From positions 1 through 7,079 of the forward strand of contig JALOPK010000172.1 in the NCBI GenBank assembly GCA_025453925.1: a stretch of 7,079 nt of DNA. The letters run 5' to 3'. Each line of letters opens with the position of its first letter. The stretch's first letter is position 1. Below the pieces are notes generated by a model, which saw nothing but the letters and a program-made list of their open reading frames with translations, was not told where the DNA came from and did not search any database. The position numbers and the translations under genes were made by a program. This document shows positions 1-6,847 of the stretch, one piece after another. This stretch comes from Candidatus Eiseniibacteriota bacterium (lineage in GTDB: Bacteria > JAFGKV01).

Positions 1-2503
1 GGGCAACCCGGTAGCTGACGGCACCTACACGATGCGGTTCCGGATCTACGATGCGATCACCGTCGGCACGCTGCTGTGGGACAGCGGGGTGCGGTCAGTC
101 GCCGTCGCCGGCGGGATCTTCAGCGTGTCATTGGGCGAGAGCCCACAGCCGGAACTGGGGTTAGACTTCGACGTGGACTACTGGCTGTTTGTCACATTCA
201 ACGGAATCGACCAGACGCCCCGTCAGCGCCTGGCTTCGACAGGCTACGCGTACATGGCGAGCGGTTTGGTGCCGGGCACCACCATGAGCGCTGCCATTCC
301 CGGCCTTCCCGAAGCGGTCCTTTCCGTCCACAACACCGCGACGACGGGGTCCACCTTCGCCCTGAGCGGCAGGCACAACTCCCCTACCGGCACCGGCGTG
401 ATCGGCACCGCGACCGCAACCACCGGTGAGAACTGCGGACTGTACGGCCGGAGCTACTCCAACCAAGGAAGCGGCGTCTACGGCCTCGCATCCGCCACCA
501 GTGGAACCAACCATGGGGTCCGCGGCCAGAGCAACTCGCCGGACGGCAGGGGCGTCTATGGGCTCGCCGCGGCTACCTCGGGCGCAGGAGTCGGCCTGTT
601 CGGGGCTGCAAGCTCAACTTCTGGGATCGGCGTCTACGGCACCGTGAACCAGACGACTGGCGCCACCTATGGCGTCTACGGCAAGAGTACGTCCAGCGCA
701 GGCACCGGTGTGTTTGGCTGGGCGATCGCCTCAGAGGGCTCCACCAGCGGGGTCTCCGGACGCAGCGCCTCCAGCGCGGGAATCGGGGTGAACGGATTCG
801 CCAGTTCATCCCAGGGCGAAACGTATGGCGTGAAGGGTGAGAGCGCGTCCAGCATGGGCATCGGCGTGTACGGGTACGCCAGCTCCACGACCGGAGGCAT
901 GTTCGGCGTCAAAGGAGAGACCAGATCGTCGGTGGGAGCGGGCGTGTATGGTGAGAACACCCACGGCTCAGGCATCACCTTCGGCGGCTTCTTCACCAGC
1001 CCCTCATCCGCAGGGGTCGGAGTGGCCGGCTATGTGTCATCAACTTCAGGGTCGGTCATCGGAGTCTTGGGAACGACCCCGTCGTCATCGGGAAGAGGCG
1101 TCCACGGGGCGGCATCGAGCGCAACCGGCGGCACCATAGGCGTGTACGGCACGGCTTCCTCCACGGAGGGAACAGGTGTCTACGGCACCGCCCCCAGCGC
1201 AACCGGCACAACCTACGGCGTCCACGGGAAGACCTCGTCCTCCAGTGGGTGCGGGATCTACGGCGAAGCCCCGAAGTGCGGCGTGTTCGGGGAGACCGAC
1301 GCCACATCAGGCGAGGCCTACGGGGTCCATGGCACAACTCTGTCTCCCGGCGGGTACGGCGTCTACGGCGAGGCCCCTGTCATCGGCGTGCTCGGGGAGA
1401 CCTCGGCTACGTCGGGCGCGACCTACGGTGTGCGAGGAGAGAACTCCACAAGCAGCGGCGCAGGAGTGTACGGCGTGGGAGATCCCTGTGGGGTCCGCGG
1501 TAGTGCCACGACAGGTGCCGGAGAGAGATACGGCGTGCACGGCTCCTCCTCAGGATCTGAGGGACGGGGCGTTTACGGTGAGGCATACGCGTTTGGCGTC
1601 TACGGCAAGGCCTCTAGCAACAGCAGCAACAGCTACGGAGTCTATGGCACCACGGAGTCGAACTACGGCGGATCCTCGGTCCATGGAGAAGCGACCGGAA
1701 CCGCGGGTCTGAACTTCGGGGTGTACGGCACGAGCCCTTCGATCTACGCCAGGGCGGTCGAAGGATCTGCCACGGCTACCTCAGGCACCACTTTCGGCGT
1801 CTTTGGGATCACCGCTTCGCCGGATGGCTATGGCGTGTACTATTCGGGTGGATTTGGTGGCGTTGGTCCCATGAGGTCCATTGTTCGCACAACCCGGGGT
1901 CCGACCGGCCTGGATGTCATGACGGCCGCGGGGAACTGGGTGGAGGACTTCGGCGAAGCGCGCTTGTCGGACGGGAAGGCCCACGTCGATCTGGATCCCC
2001 TCTTCCTTGAGACAGTGAGCGTGGATGCGACGCACCCCATGCACGTGTTCGTTCAGCTCCACGATCCCGGATGCAGGGGAGTCGCTGTCGCCCGAGGCAC
2101 GACGGGTTTCGAGGTTATCGAACTGGACAAGGGCCGATCCGGCGGGACGTTCTCCTATCGTGTCGTGGCCAAGCGAAAGGGATTCGAATCGGCGCGATTG
2201 GAGGCGTGTCCCGCGGGCTTCGCCGATCCTTTCCTCTATCCTGAACTCAAGGGCGTGACCGAGATCGAGCGGGTCCGCCAGATGTGCGTCAGGAGCGGGC
2301 ACGGTGACCTGTTCGATAGGCTGGCGGCTCAGGCAGAGAAGCACGACGCGGAGTCCGAAACACGCTTGACCGGCGCAAGGCGAGACCGGCCCGCGGCCGG
2401 CTCGTCGCCCGAGTCAGGCGACACGCGGGCAGAGCACGATCTTGAATCCCGAGAAGAAGCGATACGGGCGCTCACGCGCCACATCGGCGAACCAGCCGAG
2501 TAG
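1..2503 (+). CDS. Large GVYG-repeat, probably exported/surface protein (5' end missing)
   Basis: No specific function is recognised. The reading frame is open at the left edge: the first complete codon is at 2, and the residues before the first Met (position 32) read GNPVADGTYT, which belong to the same domain. The Met at 32 is therefore not the start. Counting that Met as residue 1, residues 1-78 finish a beta-sandwich (WDSGV, GGIFSVSLGE, TPRQRLAS.GYAYMA) of a kind often found at the N-terminus of exported repeat proteins. Residues 102-604 are 18 tandem Gly/Ser/Thr repeats, each with two G-V-aromatic-G turns. Residues about 625-724 form a conserved C-terminal beta module (GNWVEDFGEARLSDGKAHVDLD, ending YRVVAKRKGFESARLE). 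Residues 735-823 are a highly charged, probably helical tail. The repeats suggest a beta-solenoid or filament; an adhesin, envelope or appendage role is inference. The signal peptide, if any, lies outside the window. I am sure it is a real gene and unsure of its role. Confidence 0.88.
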   Translation, partial: GNPVADGTYTMRFRIYDAITVGTLLWDSGVRSVAVAGGIFSVSLGESPQPELGLDFDVDYWLFVTFNGIDQTPRQRLASTGYAYMASGLVPGTTMSAAIPGLPEAVLSVHNTATTGSTFALSGRHNSPTGTGVIGTATATTGENCGLYGRSYSNQGSGVYGLASATSGTNHGVRGQSNSPDGRGVYGLAAATSGAGVGLFGAASSTSGIGVYGTVNQTTGATYGVYGKSTSSAGTGVFGWAIASEGSTSGVSGRSASSAGIGVNGFASSSQGETYGVKGESASSMGIGVYGYASSTTGGMFGVKGETRSSVGAGVYGENTHGSGITFGGFFTSPSSAGVGVAGYVSSTSGSVIGVLGTTPSSSGRGVHGAASSATGGTIGVYGTASSTEGTGVYGTAPSATGTTYGVHGKTSSSSGCGIYGEAPKCGVFGETDATSGEAYGVHGTTLSPGGYGVYGEAPVIGVLGETSATSGATYGVRGENSTSSGAGVYGVGDPCGVRGSATTGAGERYGVHGSSSGSEGRGVYGEAYAFGVYGKASSNSSNSYGVYGTTESNYGGSSVHGEATGTAGLNFGVYGTSPSIYARAVEGSATATSGTTFGVFGITASPDGYGVYYSGGFGGVGPMRSIVRTTRGPTGLDVMTAAGNWVEDFGEARLSDGKAHVDLDPLFLETVSVDATHPMHVFVQLHDPGCRGVAVARGTTGFEVIELDKGRSGGTFSYRVVAKRKGFESARLEACPAGFADPFLYPELKGVTEIERVRQMCVRSGHGDLFDRLAAQAEKHDAESETRLTGARRDRPAAGSSPESGDTRAEHDLESREEAIRALTRHIGEPAE
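335..1843 (+). repeat. 18-copy tandem repeat array encoding 26-residue units
   Basis: Using the residue just before each main G-V-x-G turn as a phase marker (Met at position 32 = residue 1), the markers fall at 109, 135, 161, 187, 213, 239, 265, 291, 317, 343, 369 and 395, exactly 26 residues (78 bp) apart. They then fall at 430, 465, 500 and 535 (35 apart), then 562 and 588. Each 26-residue unit is two half-units of about 13: one like TSGxTYGVYGxS and one like SSxGxGVYGxA. The DNA copies have diverged, though short exact blocks such as GGCGTCTACGGCAAG recur (around 671 and 1597). This points to an old, selected duplication, not a recent expansion. Confidence 0.93.
1214..1633 (+). repeat. Higher-order sub-array of four 35-residue (105-bp) units
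   Basis: Four consecutive units, at residues 395-534 of the repeat protein, each carry one extra nine-residue segment with a third G-V-x-G turn: EAPKCGVFGE, EAPVIGVLGE, GDPCGVRG and EAYAFGVYGK. The phase markers are exactly 35 residues apart. The simplest reading is that one unit gained a 27-bp insertion and the enlarged 105-bp unit was then duplicated as a block. This is a sub-block of the longer array, and the units on either side have the plain 26- or 27-residue spacing. Confidence 0.85.
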
Positions 2504-2538
2504 CCCACACCCCACGGATGCATGTCGAAACGCAGCCG

Positions 2539-2576
2539 GGAGGGCGGCATCGTGAAACAGGGCCTTGCCGCCCTCC
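2539..2576 (+). terminator. 11-bp GC-rich hairpin between the repeat gene and pepT
   Basis: GGAGGGCGGCA (2539-2549) pairs perfectly with TGCCGCCCTCC (2566-2576) around a 16-base loop. It begins 35 bases after the repeat-gene stop and ends 7 bases before the pepT Shine-Dalgarno site. No T-run follows (ATTGAGCGG), so it is not a textbook intrinsic terminator. It could end the upstream transcript with help from Rho, protect a processed 3' end, or be a structure in the pepT leader. The pairing is certain; the role is inference. Confidence 0.5.
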
Positions 2577-2583
2577 ATTGAGC

Positions 2584-2590
2584 GGAGGTG
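2584..2590 (+). promoter_or_regulatory. Shine-Dalgarno site fixing the pepT start
   Basis: GGAGGTG lies seven bases before the ATG at 2598. This favours that ATG over the in-frame TTG at 2565, which lies inside the hairpin and has no such site. The protein then starts MSETTLK, matching the short N-terminus usual for peptidase T. Confidence 0.85.
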
Positions 2591-2597
2591 CCGTCAC

Positions 2598-3851
2598 ATG
2601 AGTGAGACCACCCTGAAGACCAGTGCCGTCGAGCGCTTCCTGCGCTACGTGACGTTCGACACCCAGTCGGACGAGAACTCCACCACCTACCCGAGCACCG
2701 CCGGACAACTCGTGCTGCTGGACACGCTGGTCGAAGAACTGCGCGAGATCGGGCTCCAGGACGCCGCGCGCGACGAGCACGGATATGTGTTTGCTACCGT
2801 ACCCGCGACCAGTGCGAAGGTCGGCGTGCCGGTGATCGGGTTCATCGCCCACGTGGACACGTCGCCCGAGACCAGCGGCGCCAATGTGAAACCCGTCATT
2901 CATCGCAACTGGCAGGGCGGGGACATCGTGCTGCCCGACGATCCGTCGGCAGTGCTCTGCGCTCGCGACATCCCGGCGCTGCGAGAACAGGTGGGTAATG
3001 ACATCATCACCGCCTCAGGCACTACCCTGCTCGGCGCCGACAACAAGGCGGGCGTGGCCGAGATAGTCGCTGCAGCCGAGTACCTCATGCAGCACCCCGA
3101 GATCCCGCACGGCGTCATCCGCGTCGGCTTCACCCCTGACGAGGAAGTCGGCAGAGGGACGAAGCACTTCGACGTGCAGAGATTCGGCGCCTCTGCCGCC
3201 TACACCCTGGACGGTGAGTCCCGCGGGCACCTCGAGTGCGAGACCTTCTCGGCCGACGCGATGACCGTCACCTTCCAGGGATTCAACACCCACCCGGGGT
3301 TCGCCAAGGGCGTCATGATTAATGCCATCAAGGTGGCCGCGGATTTTGTGAACCGTCTGCCAAAAGACCGGCTCTCGCCCGAGACCACCCAGGGCCGCGA
3401 AGGCTTCGTGCACCCGTACGTGGTCGAGGCTTCGGTGGACAAGACCTCGGTGAGAGTCCTGATCCGCGATTTCGCCACGCCCGGCTTGAAGGAGAAAGAG
3501 GAGTTCATCGAGCGGCTGGCGCACGAGACCGTTGCCGCATGGCCGGGCGCGTCGGTGACGACCAAGATTGAAGAATCCTACCGCAACATGAAGGAAGTGC
3601 TCGACGAGTACCCGCAGGTGGTCGAGAACGCGCGCGAGGCCATCCGCCGCGCAGGGCTGACCGTGCGTGAGACCGCCATACGCGGCGGTACCGACGGCTC
3701 CCGGCTCTCGTTCATGGGCCTGCCCACCCCGAACGTGTTCGCCGGGGAGCACGGTGTCCACTCGCGCTTCGAATGGATCTCCGCGCAGGACATGGAGAAG
3801 GCGGTCGAGGTCATCATTGACATCGCACGGGTGTGGGAGGAAAGAACGTAG
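2598..3851 (+). CDS. pepT: Peptidase T (tripeptide aminopeptidase, M20B family)
   Basis: This cytosolic zinc enzyme removes the N-terminal residue from tripeptides and serves peptide recycling. The 417-residue product is close to the 408 of E. coli PepT. Known family motifs are all visible: IGFIAHVDT with metal ligand His85 and catalytic Asp87; LLGADNKAG with bridging Asp148; TPDEEVGRG with catalytic Glu182 and ligand Glu183; YTLDGE with ligand Asp205; FNTHPG with His232 in the dimerisation lid region; IRGGTDGSRL at 361-370; and His388 in GVHSRFEW as the last ligand. The lid domain occupies roughly residues 214-325. No frameshift or missing key residue is seen, so it should be active. It lies 94 bases after the repeat gene on the same strand, but the intervening hairpin argues against a tight operon. 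Ligand assignments are by alignment from memory to E. coli PepT. M20 peptidases of other specificity are the only realistic alternative. Confidence 0.96.
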   Translation: MSETTLKTSAVERFLRYVTFDTQSDENSTTYPSTAGQLVLLDTLVEELREIGLQDAARDEHGYVFATVPATSAKVGVPVIGFIAHVDTSPETSGANVKPVIHRNWQGGDIVLPDDPSAVLCARDIPALREQVGNDIITASGTTLLGADNKAGVAEIVAAAEYLMQHPEIPHGVIRVGFTPDEEVGRGTKHFDVQRFGASAAYTLDGESRGHLECETFSADAMTVTFQGFNTHPGFAKGVMINAIKVAADFVNRLPKDRLSPETTQGREGFVHPYVVEASVDKTSVRVLIRDFATPGLKEKEEFIERLAHETVAAWPGASVTTKIEESYRNMKEVLDEYPQVVENAREAIRRAGLTVRETAIRGGTDGSRLSFMGLPTPNVFAGEHGVHSRFEWISAQDMEKAVEVIIDIARVWEERT

Positions 3852-3903
3852 AGCATCGCGGCCGACGGGATCGGAGGGACATGCCCGAGGTTGGGAGGCG
3901 GCG

Positions 3904-3920
3904 TGGGGTCAGACCCTGAC
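3904..3920 (+). repeat. REP-like foldback containing GGGGTCAGACCC
   Basis: Two overlapping palindromes share these bases: GGGT-CAG-ACCC (3906-3916) and GTCAG-ACC-CTGAC (3908-3920). They start 53 bases past the pepT stop. From memory, GGGGTCAGACCC-type motifs recur between genes in some bacterial genomes with REP-associated Y1 transposases. There is no such transposase here and only one copy is in the window, so naming it a REP element is inference. Confidence 0.3.
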
Positions 3921-4183
3921 TTGCGCCTGATTGACCGGGAGGTGGTTGCGCGCAGGGTCGAAGGCTGCGTGTCGAATGTTGAGGTGCACCCGGATGGGCG
4001 ACGGGAAGCCCCACAAGTCCCGGCGGGACGGGGCGGAGCGATTCGCTACCTCAATGCGGTAGGCGCGGGGGACGTTGGCAGAATGTCAACTTCCTGGAGG
4101 GGAATGGAGCAGGTAGAGGAGCTCTGAGGTCAATGGACTCTGGAGAGACTTGAGTCGCTCAGCCGGGAGTAGGGGAGACTCAC

Positions 4184-4226
4184 CACCGGTCGCAAATTGG
4201 ACAGAATCACCGGTTTGAATTGGACA
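4184..4226. repeat. Two 19-20 bp direct repeats ending TTGGACA, possible transposon end
   Basis: CACCGGTCGCAAATTGGACA (4184-4203) is followed four bases later by CACCGGTTTGAATTGGACA (4208-4226). The copies share CACCGGT and ATTGGACA and differ by one length change plus two or three bases in between. On the minus strand each begins TGTCCAATT. Multiple short repeats with a TG tip near each end are typical of IS21-family (istA/istB) elements, and TGT tips occur in IS481. No transposase gene is present, so a solitary, decayed end is the most that can be proposed. Alternatively this is a tandem operator. Confidence 0.45.
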
Positions 4227-4250
4227 CTCTGACGAGTATCGCCAGAGTGT
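4224..4250. terminator. Hairpin abutting the TTGGACA repeats
   Basis: ACACTCTG (4224-4231) pairs perfectly with CAGAGTGT (4243-4250). After an A/C mismatch, CGA (4233-4235) pairs with TCG (4239-4241) around the three-base loop GTA. The left arm overlaps the last three bases of the second TTGGACA repeat. No T-run follows on either strand, so termination of pepT or typA transcripts is only possible, not shown. It may instead belong to the same mobile-element remnant. Confidence 0.35.
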
Positions 4251-4298
4251 GATCGCCGGGCGCAACAGGGGCAATGCCAAGCGGCGACGGCATGGTGC

Positions 4299-4341
4299 CC
4301 ACCGGGCGTCTTCGCCGGTGGCTCCCCGGGTGTGCCCGGTG
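4299..4341 (-). terminator. GC hairpin cluster just after the typA stop codon
   Basis: Three competing foldings share these bases. CCACCGG/CCGGTGG (4299-4305 with 4315-4321) extends by two pairs past a bulged G to a TCTT loop. CCGGG/CCCGG (4326-4330 with 4335-4339) has a four-base loop. CACCGGGC/GCCCGGTG (4300-4307 with 4334-4341) spans both and ends at the base adjoining the typA stop. The position immediately 3' of typA suggests transcript termination or 3'-end protection. The minus strand lacks a T-run after the stem (GGCACCATG), so a canonical intrinsic terminator is not supported. Confidence 0.4.
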
Positions 4342-6207
4342 CTAGTCCCCTCCGCTGTCTCCCCTGGCGGCGCGCTTGGTTTGCCTCTGGCGTTGCCCCG
4401 TCGCCAGGATACGCTTGCGGATGCGGGACGATTGCGGTGTCACCTCGAGCAGCTCCTCGTCGCCCAGGTACTCGATGGCTTCGTCCAGGCTCATGTTCCG
4501 CGGCGGCGTCAGACGCAACATGATGTCCTGGGTCGAGGAGCGCATGTTGGTCAGGTGTTTCTTCTTGCAGACGTTGATGGGAATGTCGCTGCCGCGCTGC
4601 GTTTCGCCGACTACCATGCCCTCGTAGACTTCAACGCCCGGCCCGAGGAAAAGGACGCCCCGATCTTCGGCGTTCTTCAGACCGTAGGTCGTGGTGACCC
4701 CGGCTTCCCAGGCAACCAACGAGTTGGTACTGCGTGAGGTAATCGTTCCAGCAAAGGGACGGTACCCGTCGAAGACCGCGTTCATCGTGCCCATCCCACG
4801 AGTCGCAGTCAGAAACTGATAGCGGAAGCCCAGCAGTCCGCGCGTCGGCACGACGAACGTCAGATGCACACTATTGTCGACCGCATTCGTCATCTTGATC
4901 ATCTGTCCACGGCGTTTCCCGAGCATCTCCACCACAGTTCCGGCCGTGTCCGGACTGGTCTCGATGTGCAGTTCCTCGAACGGCTCCAGTACTTCGCCGT
5001 CGGGTCCCTCTTTGAAGATCGCTTCCGGACGGGAGACCTGGAACTCATATCCCTCCCTCCGCATGGTCTCGATCAGGATCGCCAAGTGCAGTTCTCCCCG
5101 GCCCGACACCAGGAAGCTGTCCATGGTGCCCGTCTCCGCCACGCGCAACGCGACGTCATGACGCAGTTGATCGAACAGCCTCTCGCGCAGCTTGCGGGAC
5201 GTGCTCCAGCGGCCTTCCCGGCCGCCGAACGGAGAGGTATTGACTCCGAATGTCATGCGCACTGTGGGCTCTTCCACCTTGATCGGGGGCAACGCGACCG
5301 GGGACTCCGGGTCGGCGATCGTCTCACCGATGGCGATACCCTCCAACCCGGCGATGGCTACGATTTCTCCGGCTTCTGCTGTCACAACCTCGACCCTCTC
5401 AAGCCCCCGATGTACGTAGAGGTAGCGCACGCGCTCGGGCGCGATCTGCCCGTCCAGCTTCATGCGCGCGACGCTCTGTCCAGCGGTCATGCGGCCAGCG
5501 AGAATGCGACCCAGCGCGGTCGTGCCCCGGTAGTCATCGTAGCCCAGGTTGGTCACCAGCATCTGCAGTGGCGCTTCCGGATCGGCATATGGCGCGGGGA
5601 TGTTGCGAAGTATCGCGTGGAAGAGCGGCTGCAGATCCGGCGCCAGGCGATGCGGGCCCGTTCCCGCCTGCCCGGTCAGCGCGTTTGTGTAGATGATGGG
5701 AAAGTCGGCCTGGCGATCGTTTGCCCCCAACTCAATGAACAGGTCGAACGTTGCGTTCACTGCCCGATCGGGGTTGGCGTCGCGCCGGTCCATCTTGTTG
5801 ATCACCACGACGGCGCGATGGCCCATCTCGAGGGCCTTCTTCAGCACGAAACGTGTCTGCGGCATGGGGCCTTCCACGGCGTCGACCAGGAGTAGAACCC
5901 CATCCACCATGTTCATCACACGCTCGACCTCACCGCCGAAATCGGCGTGCCCGGGTGTGTCGACGATGTTGACTTTCACCGGGGCCTTGGTTTCTCGATC
6001 GTGGATAGTAATGGCGGTATTCTTGGCCAGAATCGTGATGCCGCGCTCGCGCTCCAAATCGTTGGAATCCATGACCCGCTCGATTACGTACTGATTCTCG
6101 CGGAAGACGCGGGCCTGCCTGAGCATTCCATCAACCAGCGTGGTCTTGCCATGATCGACATGCGCGATTATGGCCACATTGCGCAGGTCTTTTCGTTCGG
6201 ACAACAT
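4342..6207 (-). CDS. typA: Translational GTPase TypA/BipA
   Basis: TypA binds ribosomes in a GTP-dependent way and supports ribosome assembly and translation during cold and other stress. The 621-residue product is slightly longer than the usual 605-615. The GTPase domain shows G1 AHVDHGKTT (15-23), G2 RGITI (55-59), G3 DTPGH (83-87) and G4 NKMD (137-140), with the probable G5 near TNALTG (174-179). An EF-G-like domain includes [13 protein letters not shown] (368-380). The TypA-specific C-terminal domain is clear: [18 protein letters not shown] (454-471), [13 protein letters not shown] (546-558), LTPPR.MSLDEA, DDEL-like [10 protein letters not shown] and RIRKRIL, then a basic tail. The hallmark TRGLxGFR and KxLTNMR blocks separate it from EF-G, LepA and RF3. 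The ATG at 6207 is preferred over an in-frame GTG at 6234. It is convergent with pepT and divergent from the gene at 6852, so probably monocistronic. No key residue is missing. Confidence 0.97.
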   Translation of the reverse strand: MLSERKDLRNVAIIAHVDHGKTTLVDGMLRQARVFRENQYVIERVMDSNDLERERGITILAKNTAITIHDRETKAPVKVNIVDTPGHADFGGEVERVMNMVDGVLLLVDAVEGPMPQTRFVLKKALEMGHRAVVVINKMDRRDANPDRAVNATFDLFIELGANDRQADFPIIYTNALTGQAGTGPHRLAPDLQPLFHAILRNIPAPYADPEAPLQMLVTNLGYDDYRGTTALGRILAGRMTAGQSVARMKLDGQIAPERVRYLYVHRGLERVEVVTAEAGEIVAIAGLEGIAIGETIADPESPVALPPIKVEEPTVRMTFGVNTSPFGGREGRWSTSRKLRERLFDQLRHDVALRVAETGTMDSFLVSGRGELHLAILIETMRREGYEFQVSRPEAIFKEGPDGEVLEPFEELHIETSPDTAGTVVEMLGKRRGQMIKMTNAVDNSVHLTFVVPTRGLLGFRYQFLTATRGMGTMNAVFDGYRPFAGTITSRSTNSLVAWEAGVTTTYGLKNAEDRGVLFLGPGVEVYEGMVVGETQRGSDIPINVCKKKHLTNMRSSTQDIMLRLTPPRNMSLDEAIEYLGDEELLEVTPQSSRIRKRILATGQRQRQTKRAARGDSGGD

Positions 6208-6213
6208 GGTGAG

Positions 6214-6219
6214 TTCCTC
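6214..6219 (-). promoter_or_regulatory. Shine-Dalgarno site fixing the typA start
   Basis: On the minus strand GAGGAA lies six bases before the ATG at 6207. The product then begins [20 protein letters not shown], in line with the short leader before the P-loop in other TypA proteins. The upstream GTG at 6234 would add nine residues and itself overlaps only a weak AGG. Confidence 0.75.
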
Positions 6220-6450
6220 GTCACGCCGAGTCACCTCGGCCGGGACACGGTCGAGGGTGGTCGGTCCACAGGGGTAGGGTGCTACCGGATCCTTGGTCTT
6301 CGCGCGAAATGGGACAGCCGGGCGGTGATTCTGTCGGGATCATCGCTGGCAGATCGTCGGGGTTGTTCCGCGACGGCAGTCTCAACCACCGATTCACCAG
6401 GGGATTCAGCGACTGGTCTCAGATTCCCAATGTCCGCCGACCTCGTCACC

Positions 6451-6513
6451 GGCGGGTCGTTCACCGATCCCTTCCGGGATCAGCCCCCGATTCGGTCTGC
6501 GGGCGGGTCGTTC
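6451..6513. repeat. Duplicated 12-mer GGCGGGTCGTTC flanking a short hairpin
   Basis: GGCGGGTCGTTC occurs at 6451-6462 and again at 6502-6513, a 51-base offset. Between them GATCCC (6466-6471) pairs perfectly with GGGATC (6476-6481) around the tetraloop TTCC. An exact 12-base duplication at this spacing is unlikely by chance alone in this window. It could be a pair of regulator-binding sites, a short local duplication, or part of an intergenic repeat family. No function is shown. Confidence 0.4.
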
Positions 6514-6548
6514 CCCTGGCGTGCACGAGACGGGGAGACATGGGCTGA

Positions 6549-6577
6549 TTGAAACGCTGCTCGCGGCCTAGCAAGAT
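6549..6577 (+). promoter_or_regulatory. Weak sigma70-like promoter candidate
   Basis: TTGAAA (6549-6554) matches five of six bases of a -35 box. After a 17-base spacer comes CAAGAT (6572-6577), which matches three of six bases of TATAAT, including the key second A and last T. If used, it would give the gene at 6852 a leader of about 270 bases containing the hairpin at 6673-6702. The -10 match is poor and the organism's promoter consensus is unknown. Confidence 0.18.
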
Positions 6578-6672
6578 ACAGCCTCCAGGCCTTCGATGAA
6601 AGCGTGGCGACCCGGCATGCCCGTTTCACGCGAACGCGAGGGATCGCGTCCTCTCGAGGGGAAGGCCGGATG

Positions 6673-6702
6673 GGAGCCGCTTGACCGTTCCGGAGCGGCT
6701 CT
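6673..6702 (+). terminator. GC-rich hairpin upstream of the membrane-protein gene
   Basis: GAGCCGCT (6674-6681) pairs perfectly with AGCGGCTC (6694-6701), with G-T wobbles extending each end, around a loop of about ten bases. It is followed by the modestly T-rich TGTTGGTTGG. No coding gene ends just before it, so it is either an attenuator-like leader structure, the end of an unrecognised small transcript, or incidental. It lies 150 bases before the ATG at 6852. Confidence 0.35.
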
Positions 6703-6840
6703 GTTGGTTGGAACTCACACTGTCCGGAATCGAAACCGCACGGTGAGGCAGTGATGGACACGCGCGGGCCACGTGCGCCGGATCTGCTCTGGCGCACCAG
6801 CTCCATCGACTCGTGCGTTGTCGGGGACTGCCAATTCTCG

Positions 6841-6847
6841 AAGGAGG
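6841..6847 (+). promoter_or_regulatory. Strong Shine-Dalgarno site of the last gene
   Basis: AAGGAGG is a near-perfect anti-16S match, four bases before the ATG at 6852. The spacing is slightly short, but the site marks the start of a real coding region that runs off the right edge. Confidence 0.8.

Larger units (their letters stand above)
3852..4341. other. Intergenic region between convergent pepT and typA, no credible gene
   Basis: The 490 bases lie between two stop codons. A 69-codon frame from 3918 to the TGA at 4127 is open but has no good start, no recognisable motif and an arginine/glycine-rich composition expected of random GC-rich DNA. A 12-codon frame at 3881-3919 has a GGAGG before its ATG but is too short to support. 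The region does contain short structured elements (listed separately), two of which look like remnants of mobile DNA. A weak 6-bp inverted repeat, TGAGTC/GACTCA (4151-4156 and 4177-4182), is also present. Confidence 0.7.

Noticed and set aside
335-1843. Repeat array as a CRISPR or minisatellite
   Set aside because: The repeats are in frame over the whole length, diverged in DNA and conserved in protein, with no spacer-like unique segments. It is a protein repeat.
1781-2344. 187-codon minus-strand frame opposite the C-terminal module of the repeat protein
   Set aside because: The plus-strand frame shows a clear conserved module here; the antisense frame has no motif or ribosome-binding site.
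2565-2597. TTG at 2565 as the pepT start
   Set aside because: It sits inside a strong hairpin, lacks a Shine-Dalgarno site and adds MPPSIERRCRH, which is not typical of the family. The ATG at 2598 has a well-placed GGAGGTG.
3015-3761. 248-codon open frame antisense to pepT
   Set aside because: Fully inside the conserved pepT gene, with His/Arg/Gly-rich composition of an antisense GC-rich frame and no recognisable domain.
3918-4127. Open frame in the pepT-typA gap as a possible decayed transposase
   Set aside because: The translation (DLRLIDREVVARRVEG and onward) shows no transposase catalytic motif or HTH, and there is no start signal. It may be a remnant, but that cannot be supported.
4864-5895. 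343-codon open frame on the plus strand opposite typA
   Set aside because: It is a shadow of an intact, highly conserved gene on the other strand. High GC content leaves long antisense frames open; it has no Shine-Dalgarno site or family motif.
6705-6745. Possible tRNA-like T-arm (GGAATCGAAACC)
   Set aside because: The bases do not form a cloverleaf: there is no acceptor stem or anticodon arm at proper spacing, and the T-loop consensus is not met.
6596-6754. 52-codon plus-strand frame (MKAWRPGMPVSRER...)
   Set aside because: No Shine-Dalgarno site before the ATG, no motif, and the frame runs through the hairpin at 6673-6702. It is within the length expected by chance.
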